64,000 nucleotides of DNA from Butyrivibrio fibrisolvens (GCF_037113525.1 NZ_CP146963.1:3100001-3164000), one strand, 5' to 3'; numbered from the stretch's first letter, positions 15,910 through 26,372 are shown. Made by a program: numbers and translations. Notes: generated by a model from the letters alone, not told the origin.

Positions 15910-16734
15910 TTATAACAATGAAGACTCTACCAGTTCTACATGTACCGGCTTTTCTACTATATTTGAAATAAATGCTGTAAGAATTTTTCTGTTTTCCTCT
16001 TTAGCCAATTGATCGTAGAAGCCCTTTTTGAGACTCACAATAGCTCTATCTCCGGGTAATGAATCTACCCTTGAGCTCTTTAAATATGTCCTAATTGCTT
16101 CCGGAGCATGTATACTGATTTCATCCCATTTCTTGTATAAATCTTCCAATGCACACTTCTCGATTACAACATTGGAATTATCCGTGTCTTCTGATTCAAA
16201 TAATCCTTTCAAAATAGTATATAGGCTTTTTAGTTCTTCCTCCGTAAAAGCACCGCCCTTTCCACAACGGCTATAGTCCGGCGCCCAGTCTCTGATATCA
16301 TATTTAGCTTCTTTGCCATGCCATTGAACAAGATTGAGTTCTTTCTTCCAACCCTTTTCAGGTGCTGAGATCTGACCTATATTCTTTAGTATTACAAAGT
16401 TATCACCCTTGATAGGCTTATTAACATCAGACATATCCACAACCTCTTTTTCTTTTATGTTCTTCTTGCCAGTATCCACCTTGGAATGAGGAATTGTAAC
16501 ACCAATATAGTATTCCTGGACTTTCCTAAGCCTGTTAATATCTGCAGCATATATAACAAAGAACACTTGTCCAAAATCATCTGTAATGATACCAACGCAA
16601 CCTTCGCCCTCGTAAGTATTTATTATAGCGTCAATGGCTTCATCTACTTTGGTCGGCTTCATACACCATCGCCCATCTTTGAATTTTATAAATGACTTCA
16701 TCGTCTTAGCCAGATTATCTTTCAAAATGCGCAT
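15910..16734 (-). CDS. PC4/YdbC-like single-strand-binding domain fused to DnaX domain III-like module
   Basis: 274 residues, start with GAGG 7 nt upstream. Residues about 128-190 match the YdbC/PC4 family of single-stranded nucleic acid-binding proteins (GQISAPEKGWKKELNLVQWHG, then AKYDIRDWAPDYSRCGKGGAFTEEEL). Residues about 200-274 resemble the C-terminal domain III of DNA polymerase III gamma/tau (KKWDEISIHAPEAIRTYLKS, SLPGDRAIVSLKKGFYDQLAKEENRKIL, then a final V-E-L-V strand). The N-terminal about 75 residues form a separate small alpha/beta region. The fusion suggests a factor acting on single-stranded DNA at replication or transcription sites. The PC4/YdbC call is good; the DnaX likeness is by pattern only. 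It follows the 424-residue gene by 196 bp, a gap with no clear terminator. Confidence 0.7.
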   Translation of the reverse strand: MRILKDNLAKTMKSFIKFKDGRWCMKPTKVDEAIDAIINTYEGEGCVGIITDDFGQVFFVIYAADINRLRKVQEYYIGVTIPHSKVDTGKKNIKEKEVVDMSDVNKPIKGDNFVILKNIGQISAPEKGWKKELNLVQWHGKEAKYDIRDWAPDYSRCGKGGAFTEEELKSLYTILKGLFESEDTDNSNVVIEKCALEDLYKKWDEISIHAPEAIRTYLKSSRVDSLPGDRAIVSLKKGFYDQLAKEENRKILTAFISNIVEKPVHVELVESSLL

Positions 16735-16930
16735 ATAATAACCTCATAATTAGGAAAGAAGGCTCATTTTCATCAATGCTTTTACAATTATTTTTTTTAT
16801 TTTCAGTATCAAAAACTCACTCCAAACACATCTATTGAATTGTAATAATCTCTCCTAAAAACTGGAAACCAAAACTATTCCGATAAAGAACAACGTAAGA
16901 AAGAAACAAGTTAGACAGCAACCAAAATTA

Positions 16931-18205
16931 TTACCAGGCATTATCCAATTTTTCATACCTACAAGAAAAGTTGTTTTCATCTGCTATTTTTTCAATAAGA
17001 GGCAGCAAAATAGTCATATAATTACATTGTCCACACCATTCCATTCCCTTCAATACTTTCAAAGCATATTTATAGGTTCCAATCTTCCTTACAAGATAGT
17101 CTCTACGAATATTATGATCTTTTTCAAAATGATCATAATGCTTTTGATAGTTTTCGCAATAAACATCTCCTGTCTCGAACATATTGCCAAAAGCAGCTAA
17201 TGAGAGTAAAGCCTCTTTTGATATGTTTTTAGATAGTGCATCCCATTTTTCTGCTTCTTTTTGTATATTCTTAAGTAATTCTTCCATTCCTTCCCCGGCC
17301 CTACGTTCTTTTGTCTCAAATTGATCCGGTTTTGTAAACTCAGAAATCATTTTTGCATACTGATTCAATTCCTCATCACTTATTTTACCCAATGTAATTG
17401 AAGAATTAATGTTATTTGCAAATAACGGATTGTTTTTTATTATATTAATGGCATCTGATAATGCTTTTGAACTTAAACCATATTTTTTTTTTATTTCTTC
17501 TTTATTATCATTAAAAGCTTCTTCACGCCATCTAGTAATCGGCATCAATTCCTTTGATATTTGCTCGATATCATTGCGAGACAGTTTCTTTGTCCATGTA
17601 TTTAAAGAATACTCATTTTTCATCATCTCTAATGAATAAAATGCATCATTAAACAACTCATTCATTCTTAAAAACTTCTTTTCAAGAATTTCAATACATA
17701 TATGACTAATTTGTAATTCTTTTAATAATTCTTTGCCCTCAAGATTACACTCGTATCGAAAAATATCCGACTGTTTATCAAAATAAAAATCCTTTGCATA
17801 ATCTAGGGCAATATCAAAAAGACCAGATATTCTTTTATCAATGACATACAACTTTTTTTTATACTTAGATAATGTTTCAATATCATGTGTATGTAGCTCA
17901 TTCTCTTGAATATCAAATTTTTCGTTCTTAATGTAATATATATCTCTAATAATACTAATAGAAATCTTTAATGCCAGTTCTATACTGTGTCTTATAGAGT
18001 AAACCAAGGGATAAATAAGCTCATCTTCTATTCCTTGGCCATTTTTTATATCATTTATTATTATTTGCACAGCACCCTTATATCCTGCCAGTATACCGTC
18101 GTTTGTTGTTCCACCATTATCTCCAACACACGCAATATAACGCTCGGACCAGTTAAACTGAAAAGGGGATTGCTTTAACAGTAATTCATCGTCTTTACAG
18201 TCCAC
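16931..18205 (-). CDS. Protein of unknown function with HEPN-like N-terminus
   Basis: 424 residues, GTG start directly after the BrxL stop (one base between), preceded by GGAGTAAG, so it is coupled to BrxL. The N-terminal half is helical with YSIRHSIELALKISI (about 70-85) followed by LHTHDIETL (about 102-110), a pattern seen in HEPN-like and related toxin-type helical domains (R-H-x-I-E-L and H-D-x-x-x-L). The C-terminus has a WCGQCNY motif (about 394-400). No membrane segment. No exact family recognised. Position between BrxL and the PC4-like gene argues for a role in the same system. Confidence 0.6.
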   Translation of the reverse strand: MDCKDDELLLKQSPFQFNWSERYIACVGDNGGTTNDGILAGYKGAVQIIINDIKNGQGIEDELIYPLVYSIRHSIELALKISISIIRDIYYIKNEKFDIQENELHTHDIETLSKYKKKLYVIDKRISGLFDIALDYAKDFYFDKQSDIFRYECNLEGKELLKELQISHICIEILEKKFLRMNELFNDAFYSLEMMKNEYSLNTWTKKLSRNDIEQISKELMPITRWREEAFNDNKEEIKKKYGLSSKALSDAINIIKNNPLFANNINSSITLGKISDEELNQYAKMISEFTKPDQFETKERRAGEGMEELLKNIQKEAEKWDALSKNISKEALLSLAAFGNMFETGDVYCENYQKHYDHFEKDHNIRRDYLVRKIGTYKYALKVLKGMEWCGQCNYMTILLPLIEKIADENNFSCRYEKLDNAW

Positions 18206-18206
18206 C

Positions 18207-20333
18207 TTACTCCACTCCTAACGCTTTAAACACAGCATCCTCAGCACTCTGATAGAACACTAAGCTGAAGCTACTCATAAGTTCAGCCGGAACTGTTCCA
18301 AGATCTACTGCTGATGTCTGTGGTAATAATACTTTTTTGGCACCACTATCAAGGCACACCTGTAATGTGCTAGCAAGATTCTCTGCCTTTATTATCGTGC
18401 CACCAATACTGAAATCACCGAGAACAGCCATAGAGTTCTGCACTGGCCTACCAAGAGCAATGGAGCATAATGCAATTAAGGTTGACAATGCCAAATCATG
18501 TGTCATTCCAATGCCCTGAAGATCCTGATAATTGATTACAAAATCTTTATTGAGCACACCAAGCGCACCGCTGATTCTATTTCCATTCGCCTTAAGGAAA
18601 TTAAAGGCTGTATCAGCCGCTTCTTTACATACTCTGTCTGTTCCAAGACCTGTTCTATCAAACTTGCCATTCCCAGGCACCATCTGAGATTCCAAGCGGA
18701 ATACTCCTATCATGCCTGACTTACCATGAGAAACTGTATATACCTGTCCTGGATTCATCATGCCTTCAGGTATAAGCTTTCCACCGCCTTGTTCTGGTAC
18801 TGAAACATAATGCTCCTCAAATGTCTCATTATCTATATAAGAGAAATTCACATCATAAAACTCCATGCCGCCGAGTTTTTTAAGCTGTTCCTTAACTCTA
18901 CGACGCATTTCTAGTGAAATCTGTATAATCTCTTCAAGCTGCTCTTTTGTGAATTCTCCATCAGGGTAAACAATCTTAATAAGACCACCTACCATCTTAC
19001 GCACAGCAATAGTATCACGCTGGTTGAGATTTTTTCCTAATCGGAAATACTTCTCAATAGCGTCACCATACTGCTCTTTACGAAGCTCTCTTATAAACTC
19101 TGCAAGATAATCTGTGATAAATCCATAATCATTCGTGAAATGTTCCGGTCTAAACTTAGGAATCTCCCATCCTGGAACATAACAATGCATACGATCAAGA
19201 AACGCTGTATCGGTTCCCATTTCTGAAGGGAATGGATCAAATAGGCTACTGGTCTTTAAAAGTACATCCACACTCTGATTGATATTTCCAACGAAAACCA
19301 TAGATGCAGAAGCAGCCTTTTCCTCTTTACCACGTGCGAAAGAACCAGATGCCATGTAATCCTTCATAATCTGTACGCCATCTTTATCCTTGAAGTTGAT
19401 TCCAGCAACCTCATCAAAAGCAACACAATCCCACATACCAACAAGTCCCATAGTGTGTCTACCCATGTTGTAGAACAGGTTTGCAACTGTAGTTTGTCCG
19501 CCTGATACGAGAATACTATTAGGCGATACCTCTTTGTAAATGTGCGATTTACCAGTACTACGAGGTCCAAGTTCGCATAAATTAAAATTATTCTCTACAA
19601 GTGGTACTAGTCTCAATAATAAAAGCCATTTTTCACGCTCAGTAAGCCTATCTGGCTCCATCCCTATAGAACGAAGCATTACATCAATCCATTCTTCTTT
19701 AGTAAATGCTTTACGTCCCTGCTTAAGCTCATTGATATCTACAGACGGCATCTGTATTGGTTTTAACCTATTGATTGTAATTACCGGAGCTTCTTTCTTC
19801 TTTTTCTTCTTAGGCTCTTCTCTCACAAATCCTATTGGATTGGATTCCTCAACATCTGCATTATATTCAAGATTAATAATGCACCATATTCCACCACATA
19901 AAAGTCTATCGTATTTTTCCGGATATTCTTCAGCAATAGGCACACCGCCTAATCCAAGATTTGAAAATTCAGCTTCATATTCATCATATTTAAGATTTAA
20001 ACTTACTGTGATCCTGTCTATGATACTCATTGAACCACGCTGACGCAGCTTTGATAGAATCTTTTCTGATTCATCAGGGCGCACATAATTATCTGCCAGG
20101 ATGTGTTTTACACTTTCCACACCAGATTCAATGATTTCCTCATCTTCTGAATTGCAGTATTGTCCTAAAAGATATTCCAACACATATACTGGTACATTTG
20201 CACCCTCCTTTATGTGCTTCGTCAAGTCCTTACGAACTATTTTGCCATCAAAATTTTGTCGGAGTTTTGCATTTATTGATACACCTTCTCCATTTATCTC
20301 TTCATCTTTATTTATTAGCATGTTTTCTGCCAT
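18207..20333 (-). CDS. brxL: BrxL, Lon-like AAA+ protein of type 1 BREX
   Basis: 708 residues from the ATG at 20333, which has GGAGGTT upstream; an ATG at 20348 is in frame but without a site. The N-terminal region (about 1-190) ends in a lysine-rich stretch (KKKKKKEAP). The AAA+ core has Walker A (GPRSTGKSHIYKE, about 240) and a Walker B-like VAFDEVAGI. The C-terminus has the Lon-protease-like fold typical of BrxL (HDLALSTLIALCSIALG, AVLGDFSIGG, AKKVLLPQTSAVDLGTVP). BrxL is a DNA-binding ring ATPase required for phage restriction in type 1 BREX. Length agrees with the family. It lies between the 264-residue and 424-residue genes of unknown function. Confidence 0.92.
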   Translation of the reverse strand: MAENMLINKDEEINGEGVSINAKLRQNFDGKIVRKDLTKHIKEGANVPVYVLEYLLGQYCNSEDEEIIESGVESVKHILADNYVRPDESEKILSKLRQRGSMSIIDRITVSLNLKYDEYEAEFSNLGLGGVPIAEEYPEKYDRLLCGGIWCIINLEYNADVEESNPIGFVREEPKKKKKKEAPVITINRLKPIQMPSVDINELKQGRKAFTKEEWIDVMLRSIGMEPDRLTEREKWLLLLRLVPLVENNFNLCELGPRSTGKSHIYKEVSPNSILVSGGQTTVANLFYNMGRHTMGLVGMWDCVAFDEVAGINFKDKDGVQIMKDYMASGSFARGKEEKAASASMVFVGNINQSVDVLLKTSSLFDPFPSEMGTDTAFLDRMHCYVPGWEIPKFRPEHFTNDYGFITDYLAEFIRELRKEQYGDAIEKYFRLGKNLNQRDTIAVRKMVGGLIKIVYPDGEFTKEQLEEIIQISLEMRRRVKEQLKKLGGMEFYDVNFSYIDNETFEEHYVSVPEQGGGKLIPEGMMNPGQVYTVSHGKSGMIGVFRLESQMVPGNGKFDRTGLGTDRVCKEAADTAFNFLKANGNRISGALGVLNKDFVINYQDLQGIGMTHDLALSTLIALCSIALGRPVQNSMAVLGDFSIGGTIIKAENLASTLQVCLDSGAKKVLLPQTSAVDLGTVPAELMSSFSLVFYQSAEDAVFKALGVE

Positions 20334-20355
20334 ATAACCTCCAACCATTTATTTC

Positions 20356-21150
20356 TTACTCTATATTTCTCAAAAATTCTCTACCTAGTTTTGTAATAGA
20401 ATATGATTCAGATCTACTCACTTTTTTTATCTTTCCCAACTTAATTTTGCTTGGATTTCCATTCCTTTTATTTTCTTCTTTTACTCGTTTTTCTAAATAA
20501 TCAGCTATAAGATCAGTATTTGTATCTCTCTGATCATCATTATTACTGTATAAAAGTCCAAGTCTCTCAAGTTTTGCCTTTATCATATCCATCTGCTCAT
20601 AAGATATGCCTCTTTTTTCAAGTACATTTTGCCAATTTTCTTCATATTCATGGCTGTACATCTTGAGCACATCAATATCTAATACCGTTAACTGATTAAG
20701 CGTTTCAAGAAAAATCATCATAATATCATCTGTAGTATCCATATTCATCATATTGATAAATCCCTGCACGTGATATGGAACTTTTTCTGTTTGCTTTTCT
20801 TCATACAAATTATCAAGAATCCATTCAATATATTTCCCACTGAATTTATCCTGCATTACTTCTGATAAGGCATTAATCTTATTATCTATCTCATCTATTT
20901 TCTTATTCACTATAGATATAGCTTCTGCAACATTTCTCTCAAAGCGTTTTTCTTTATATGTAATCCTTATTCCATTGAGTCGTGGTGCAATTGCAGCAAA
21001 AACTGAGCCTATAACTAGTGCAGTTTCTTCTTCAACAATATGCTTTCCTAGCTCCACTGCTACCGTTTTTGCTGCATCACTTTCTAATAAATCCTTCACT
21101 CCATTTTCAGAAACAGCACTTATAAGATCTTTCAATCTTCCCTTTGCCAT
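20356..21150 (-). CDS. Protein of unknown function between PglZ and BrxL
   Basis: 264 residues. The N-terminal region contains a moderately hydrophobic segment (ETALVIGSVFAAIAPRL, about 41-57), followed by a heptad-like helix (AISIVNKKIDEIDNKINALSEVM). The C-terminus looks like a winged helix (KLERLGLLYSNN, then SYSITKLGREFLRNI). The arrangement recalls DUF4393/Abi-alpha-type proteins, but this is a weak resemblance. Encoded 9 bp after PglZ in the same direction, so it is translated as part of the BREX operon. It is not one of the six core BREX genes. Confidence 0.6.
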   Translation of the reverse strand: MAKGRLKDLISAVSENGVKDLLESDAAKTVAVELGKHIVEEETALVIGSVFAAIAPRLNGIRITYKEKRFERNVAEAISIVNKKIDEIDNKINALSEVMQDKFSGKYIEWILDNLYEEKQTEKVPYHVQGFINMMNMDTTDDIMMIFLETLNQLTVLDIDVLKMYSHEYEENWQNVLEKRGISYEQMDMIKAKLERLGLLYSNNDDQRDTNTDLIADYLEKRVKEENKRNGNPSKIKLGKIKKVSRSESYSITKLGREFLRNIE

Positions 21151-21159
21151 TGCTTACTC

Positions 21160-23676
21160 CTACCAATTAAAATCATCTGCAAATGTAAGATCCATCATTA
21201 CTGGATGTCTAAACAATTCAAGCTTTTTATTGTCATCAATAACAACTAGATAATACTGCTTATTCTTGTCATATTTCTGATTCTTAAAGTTAAATCTCAT
21301 TCTGAATATACGCTTAGCAGAATCAGGTTCTCTACTATCTGCCACATATATATTCTCATTAGATATACGTTCATCATCTTCAGACATGAAAACCAAGCGA
21401 TATGTTGTCTCCTTCACAGTATCGCTAACTGGTTCAGATTGAATAAAGTCCATACCTGTAATCAAGTTTGTAATCTTCTGAACCATACTTACAAGACTGA
21501 TTGATGCCGGCCTTGTTTCCATATGACCACGTTCCATCTTGATATCAAGTACTGGAATAATCATTTCCTGTGGTGATGAACCTCCATGTACAAAATTTTG
21601 ACCACCGCCAGAAACCTTGAATACATTACTACTTGTAGGGAAAGAAATAACCTTATCATCCTCATATCCGAGCACATATCCTAAGCCTATATTTGATACA
21701 CCATCTTCTGTAATAGAGCTCTTAGATACGATATATCTACGGTTAATCCAAGCATCTTTTCCATTTACACCGCCAATCTTATCACTCTCAGAAATCTTAT
21801 CTCGTTTATAAATAAAGCCATGATCTGATGTAACTATAAATCTATATGTATTAGCATTTGTAGAAATCTTTTTAATCAAATCCGATATCTCTTTGATTGC
21901 TTCTTCACATGCTACAAATACTTCATCTTCTGTATTGGCTTTATCGCCTCTTGCATCGATCTGGTTGTGATAAACATAAACTACCTGTCTACCGGTGAAT
22001 ATATTTCTCAAATCGTTTTTCTTCAAATTCTTGATATCGTCAAACTGTACGCAAATGCTGTCCTTACTGTGCCCCTGAAGCACTGCCTGTCTGCCAGCCA
22101 AATCATTACAGAGTACACCATCAGCATAGACCTCATAATCATCTTTCATTTCCAGAGTATTATGTGGCAACAATGCAGCCATTCCAAGCCTTGTATATGA
22201 AGGAAGTGAACTCATCATCGGCGATAGTTTAACTGTACATCTAGGATCATCCTTCATTTGCTCAAATAACTCTCTACCAACCTCGTATCTCATCGCATCA
22301 GAAATGATAACTACTGTTCTTTCCTTTGAATGATTTACAAATCCATTATAGAAATTCCTTTGTAGTGGTAGCACTACAAGCCCATCTTCACCACAGAATG
22401 CAGTATTCCATCTTGGAATTAAATCATTTAAATATTCATTGGTATAAATGTTCTCCACAAGAGTCTGTAGCTTCTCATAGCTAGTTGTATCTTCAATCTG
22501 ATCATAATAGAAATAAAACTTTCTATATGCCGTATCAATCATATAGTCTTCGGATTCGTATTTTTTCACTATGCTCTTCATATCATCACTGCCACCATAA
22601 TTAGCAGCATTAATGATAGTAAACGCATTCTCTAACATTGCATAAGCATTCTCATACACCCCTCCAAAGTGCATCTTAGAACGCGTATCACAGATTTGCA
22701 GCATATCCATTTCATCAAGTTTTGCTGCAACATCCTCTGATACAAGTCTTTCAGTAATCCACTTTAAAATCAGCTCATCAACATATGCAAATGTATCCAA
22801 ATGAACAATATCTTCTGGCGTATATTTTGCCAAATTATCTTCTACTTTGAGTCCACTAGCAACATATGCAGATAATCTGTCATAGTCATTTCTATAAAGC
22901 ATACTATTCATCAAGTTATCGAGGAATGCTATTACATTTCCTTGCTTCATAGAAACAAAACTTCTCCAGGAAGCTGGAACTTCACTCTGCAGATATCTTG
23001 CTGAATATGTTACAAATAGAGTAACCATCAATCTTTCCAAAGATGGATCTGAGTCTACATATCCAAATTGCTGCTCACAAAGTTTCCAGAAAGCTCCAAG
23101 AAGCTCATATTTATCCATCTCTTCAAGATACTTATTATCTTCAATATCGCCTTCTGTAATTACAATTCGAACAACCTCTTCAAAAGAACATGTCTTTGTT
23201 TTACATACAGCACTTAATAGTCCTACAAGAATGTTCTCCTCATTGAAGTTTTCTATCTCAAGGTCATAGAAACGCTGTGTTCTATCCTTATTAGCAAAAA
23301 ACTTGATATGTTTCTCTATTACATGTTTATATTTTTCTTCAATTCCCAAATCTACAGAAAGCAAGGATGCTCTATCTGCAAAAAATCTCTTGGAATAAAG
23401 CATTGTGTCTTCAAGATGGTTATCCTTCACTTCCGGCTTTGGAAACGGAGCATAAATAAGATAATTTGTTGTTGTATCTTCCCTCTCAAAGAAGTACTTA
23501 GTATAAAACTGATTATCCTTTTCAAGCCTATATACTTTAGCATTCTCCAATTCAACAGAATCCATATCTTCTTCAAATTCTGCCTTATCATCGTACCAAA
23601 ATACAAGCTTACGATTTTCCCCTGTAAACTCTGTATTAAGCCTATCAATTATTTGTTTTAAATTAAGTTCTGCCAT
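21160..23676 (-). CDS. pglZ: PglZ, alkaline-phosphatase-superfamily protein of type 1 BREX
   Basis: 838 residues. The N-terminal part (about 1-430) is the helical PglZ-specific region. The alkaline phosphatase-like core is marked by TVVIISDAMRYEVGRELFEQM (about 450) with the metal-binding Asp, VVYVYHNQIDARGD (about 565) and FIVTSDHGFIYKRD (about 625) with the conserved D-H-G. A beta-rich C-terminal domain follows (about 720-838). PglZ is a core BREX component thought to act with PglX and BrxC in methylation and restriction. Length and motif order fit type 1 BREX PglZ. Located 21 bp downstream of the second PglX gene. Confidence 0.93.
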   Translation of the reverse strand: MAELNLKQIIDRLNTEFTGENRKLVFWYDDKAEFEEDMDSVELENAKVYRLEKDNQFYTKYFFEREDTTTNYLIYAPFPKPEVKDNHLEDTMLYSKRFFADRASLLSVDLGIEEKYKHVIEKHIKFFANKDRTQRFYDLEIENFNEENILVGLLSAVCKTKTCSFEEVVRIVITEGDIEDNKYLEEMDKYELLGAFWKLCEQQFGYVDSDPSLERLMVTLFVTYSARYLQSEVPASWRSFVSMKQGNVIAFLDNLMNSMLYRNDYDRLSAYVASGLKVEDNLAKYTPEDIVHLDTFAYVDELILKWITERLVSEDVAAKLDEMDMLQICDTRSKMHFGGVYENAYAMLENAFTIINAANYGGSDDMKSIVKKYESEDYMIDTAYRKFYFYYDQIEDTTSYEKLQTLVENIYTNEYLNDLIPRWNTAFCGEDGLVVLPLQRNFYNGFVNHSKERTVVIISDAMRYEVGRELFEQMKDDPRCTVKLSPMMSSLPSYTRLGMAALLPHNTLEMKDDYEVYADGVLCNDLAGRQAVLQGHSKDSICVQFDDIKNLKKNDLRNIFTGRQVVYVYHNQIDARGDKANTEDEVFVACEEAIKEISDLIKKISTNANTYRFIVTSDHGFIYKRDKISESDKIGGVNGKDAWINRRYIVSKSSITEDGVSNIGLGYVLGYEDDKVISFPTSSNVFKVSGGGQNFVHGGSSPQEMIIPVLDIKMERGHMETRPASISLVSMVQKITNLITGMDFIQSEPVSDTVKETTYRLVFMSEDDERISNENIYVADSREPDSAKRIFRMRFNFKNQKYDKNKQYYLVVIDDNKKLELFRHPVMMDLTFADDFNW

Positions 23677-23697
23677 AAAAGTGCAGCCTCCAATCAG

Positions 23698-26358
23698 TTA
23701 AACCAAAGGATGTTTTTTAAAGTCCCAGGATGTTTCAAACGAATCCCAATCTTCCTTTGATATAGAGATATTTTCTTTAACTACATTTTCGTCTATACAT
23801 TCAATGCCTTTTATTGGTAGTCTATTCAGTACGCCAGTTCCACAACTAATTGTTGGATTAAGAATCTGCACAAAGTAATGTACTACATTTGTATTAAGAT
23901 ATCCTATTACACGCATCAAGCTCTGTTTATCGTCAGCAAACATACAAGGTCCTTTAAGCGAAAAAACATTTCCACTCGGCATATACCTGACACTAAGGTT
24001 ACCCATGCAGACCTCCGCCCATGTAATACCTTCTGAGAAATATCTTTCCTGTCCATTACTTGCATACTTTGGGTAATGAGACATCCCTCTTATTCCTTCT
24101 TCATCATAGCGAACTACAAGCTCTCGATTTCCATACCATTTTCTGAATACTCCACCTTTACATAATGGGGCATATTTCTTCTTTGAGCCATTAAATTCTG
24201 CTAGATTATTGGCGTCGAATTTTATATCAGAATCACTAACCTCAAACCATTCAAATATATATCCTTCATCATGTCCTGTTAATAATCCATAACATGAAAA
24301 ATAAGAGCTTTCAATATTTAAGCTATTCTTGAAATCCAATCTTGTATTATGCGCAAGCCAATAAGCAATTGGGGTTTTGCTTATCATCTTAAAATCACTT
24401 TGTTTCACTTCAAAAAAGTCATTATCACGCTTTTTCACAAGGAATAAATTCTTTTTCCCTTCCTCACTATCAGCATCCGTCAATCTTACAAACTTACCTG
24501 AATACCTATTATCATTATCAGCTCTAATAACAAATGTGGTTGTCTGAACTACTTCTCCACCTATTTCCTCAAAAGCACGCGGTCCTAGATGAGCCATGCT
24601 AATAATCTGCTTTTCCTCAACAATCTCATCCCGAAGTGCTTCGTAGCTATTAATAAACATCCATCCTTGCTGAGTTATCATTGAACAAAGTGCTTTTTCC
24701 TTAAGCATTCCCATACATCTAGCAATGAACACTGTATATAGATCTCTTTTAGTTGTTTCATATTTTTTCTTAACATATGCCGAGAGCTTGGTTGGCATAT
24801 TACCGCCTCCCATATAAGGAGGATTAGTTGATACAACTTCATATTTTCTAGCCATTGTCTCACCAATAGCTATGATTTCCTGCAAGCTTTTTTGCGTTTC
24901 ATCAATCCCTACCATATCCAAGGACATTTGCCCGTCCACACTGTAGCTTTCAGCAAAACGTTTCAAAAGATTCCAATTATAATTCTCTACATCAAGAATA
25001 GAACCATATTCTTTTGCATCCTTAAAGGTATCAAGAAGTCCTGAGATCTGATTCACAGCATCATTTTTCTCTATGTAACTTAAGGCAGTTCCAAAATAAG
25101 ACAGTTTGTTTCTATCGATTCTATTACTATCATGAATGGAATAAACATGGCACGGTGTCTCAGCAGATAATATTCTTCTGTTATACTGTCTAGCTTTCAT
25201 CATCACTGCAAAATAGGCCATCTGATAGGCTCTATCATCAATATCTAAACCAAAAAGATTATTTTCTAAGATACTTCTTGCAGCGTCTCGTTCAGAGTAA
25301 CCCGCAGACTGATAAATTTGCATAAAAACATCAAAAGCATATACAAGGATATGACCACTTCCCATACATGGATCTATAAAATGAATATCTTCTGGACTCA
25401 ATTCAGCATATTCAGTATGTATTTCATTTAACTTCACCTGTACTTCAAAATCCTGTTCTGCCTCATCAAGATAATATTTCCATCCAGCTTTCAAACTCTC
25501 ATTTGGATGCCCTTCAACCCAAATGCGTCCAAGGCTGTTTTCAACCATATACCTCACAATCCAATCAGGAGTAAAGAGTTGTGTTACCGCAGGAATTTCC
25601 TCCTTTGTAATTTTACCCGTCTTAGCAAAAGCTTCATTTTTAGGTTCAGTATTATAGTACTGATACATCCATCCAATTATTTCAACTTGTCCACCCTTTT
25701 CAATATTGAAGTCTTCTTCAGGAATATCATTTATAAGGTGGTAAACCACTCCTTCTTTATCAATAGCAGAGACATTGAGTAGCAACTCTGTATAATCTGA
25801 TGTTCTTTCAAATAATGCCGGCAATATCTCATTAAGTACATTGCACTGTTTTATAAACAGCAATCGAAAACATTCATCTAATTCATTATCATTCTTAAGT
25901 TTTATGACTTCTTGCTTCTCTATATCTGTAAAAGGCAGATCTGCATCAAAAGGAGTTGTAACTAAGTCCGGCTCCATCTTTCCACTTTCTGATGAAAGCA
26001 CACGAATATGTGAAGGCAAATAATCATTTACCTCCATGAAACGAACAGCAATAAGTCTGTTAAACCATGTATATGCCACTCCTTCAATTATATATTTATA
26101 GGCCGTAGCATAATCTGCTTCCTTAGCCTTTTGTTTGATGACATTTACTAGACTTGATCTCTGTTTAATCGCATCACCATTGATTGCATAAGGCTCCGCA
26201 GTTCCTATATCAAAGAACTGTGTTTCTTTAGTGGACTGCTGTAGCGGTTCACTAATTCCCCCTGCAGTGATTCCCATAAGTCCAGCCTTATATTGTATAT
26301 CTGCTATAAGTTTATTTCTTGCCCAAATGGCAAAATTCTTGATTATTATCTTGTTCAA
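23698..26358 (-). CDS. pglX: PglX2, second adenine-specific DNA methyltransferase, shortened
   Basis: 886 residues. The N-terminal about 540 residues are nearly the same as PglX1 (motif I FIDPCMGSGHILVYAFDVFMQ at about 325; catalytic NPPYM at about 515). The target-recognition region (about 540-860) is very different. The protein ends at SFETSWDFKKHPL, where PglX1 continues for about 300 more residues, so the C-terminal domain is missing here. PglX N6-methylates adenine in a non-palindromic site in type 1 BREX. The different recognition region implies a second specificity; the missing C-terminal domain may alter activity or its partners. The DNA of the shared part is clearly diverged between copies, so the duplication is not recent. 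Confidence 0.9.
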   Translation of the reverse strand: MNKIIIKNFAIWARNKLIADIQYKAGLMGITAGGISEPLQQSTKETQFFDIGTAEPYAINGDAIKQRSSLVNVIKQKAKEADYATAYKYIIEGVAYTWFNRLIAVRFMEVNDYLPSHIRVLSSESGKMEPDLVTTPFDADLPFTDIEKQEVIKLKNDNELDECFRLLFIKQCNVLNEILPALFERTSDYTELLLNVSAIDKEGVVYHLINDIPEEDFNIEKGGQVEIIGWMYQYYNTEPKNEAFAKTGKITKEEIPAVTQLFTPDWIVRYMVENSLGRIWVEGHPNESLKAGWKYYLDEAEQDFEVQVKLNEIHTEYAELSPEDIHFIDPCMGSGHILVYAFDVFMQIYQSAGYSERDAARSILENNLFGLDIDDRAYQMAYFAVMMKARQYNRRILSAETPCHVYSIHDSNRIDRNKLSYFGTALSYIEKNDAVNQISGLLDTFKDAKEYGSILDVENYNWNLLKRFAESYSVDGQMSLDMVGIDETQKSLQEIIAIGETMARKYEVVSTNPPYMGGGNMPTKLSAYVKKKYETTKRDLYTVFIARCMGMLKEKALCSMITQQGWMFINSYEALRDEIVEEKQIISMAHLGPRAFEEIGGEVVQTTTFVIRADNDNRYSGKFVRLTDADSEEGKKNLFLVKKRDNDFFEVKQSDFKMISKTPIAYWLAHNTRLDFKNSLNIESSYFSCYGLLTGHDEGYIFEWFEVSDSDIKFDANNLAEFNGSKKKYAPLCKGGVFRKWYGNRELVVRYDEEGIRGMSHYPKYASNGQERYFSEGITWAEVCMGNLSVRYMPSGNVFSLKGPCMFADDKQSLMRVIGYLNTNVVHYFVQILNPTISCGTGVLNRLPIKGIECIDENVVKENISISKEDWDSFETSWDFKKHPLV

Positions 26359-26372
26359 GTTTTCGCCTCCTA

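Noticed and set aside
16735..16930. A fourth copy of the shared element (TTCCGATAAAG near 16880)
   Set aside because: Only six bases of the core match and neither the arm nor the spacing is kept.
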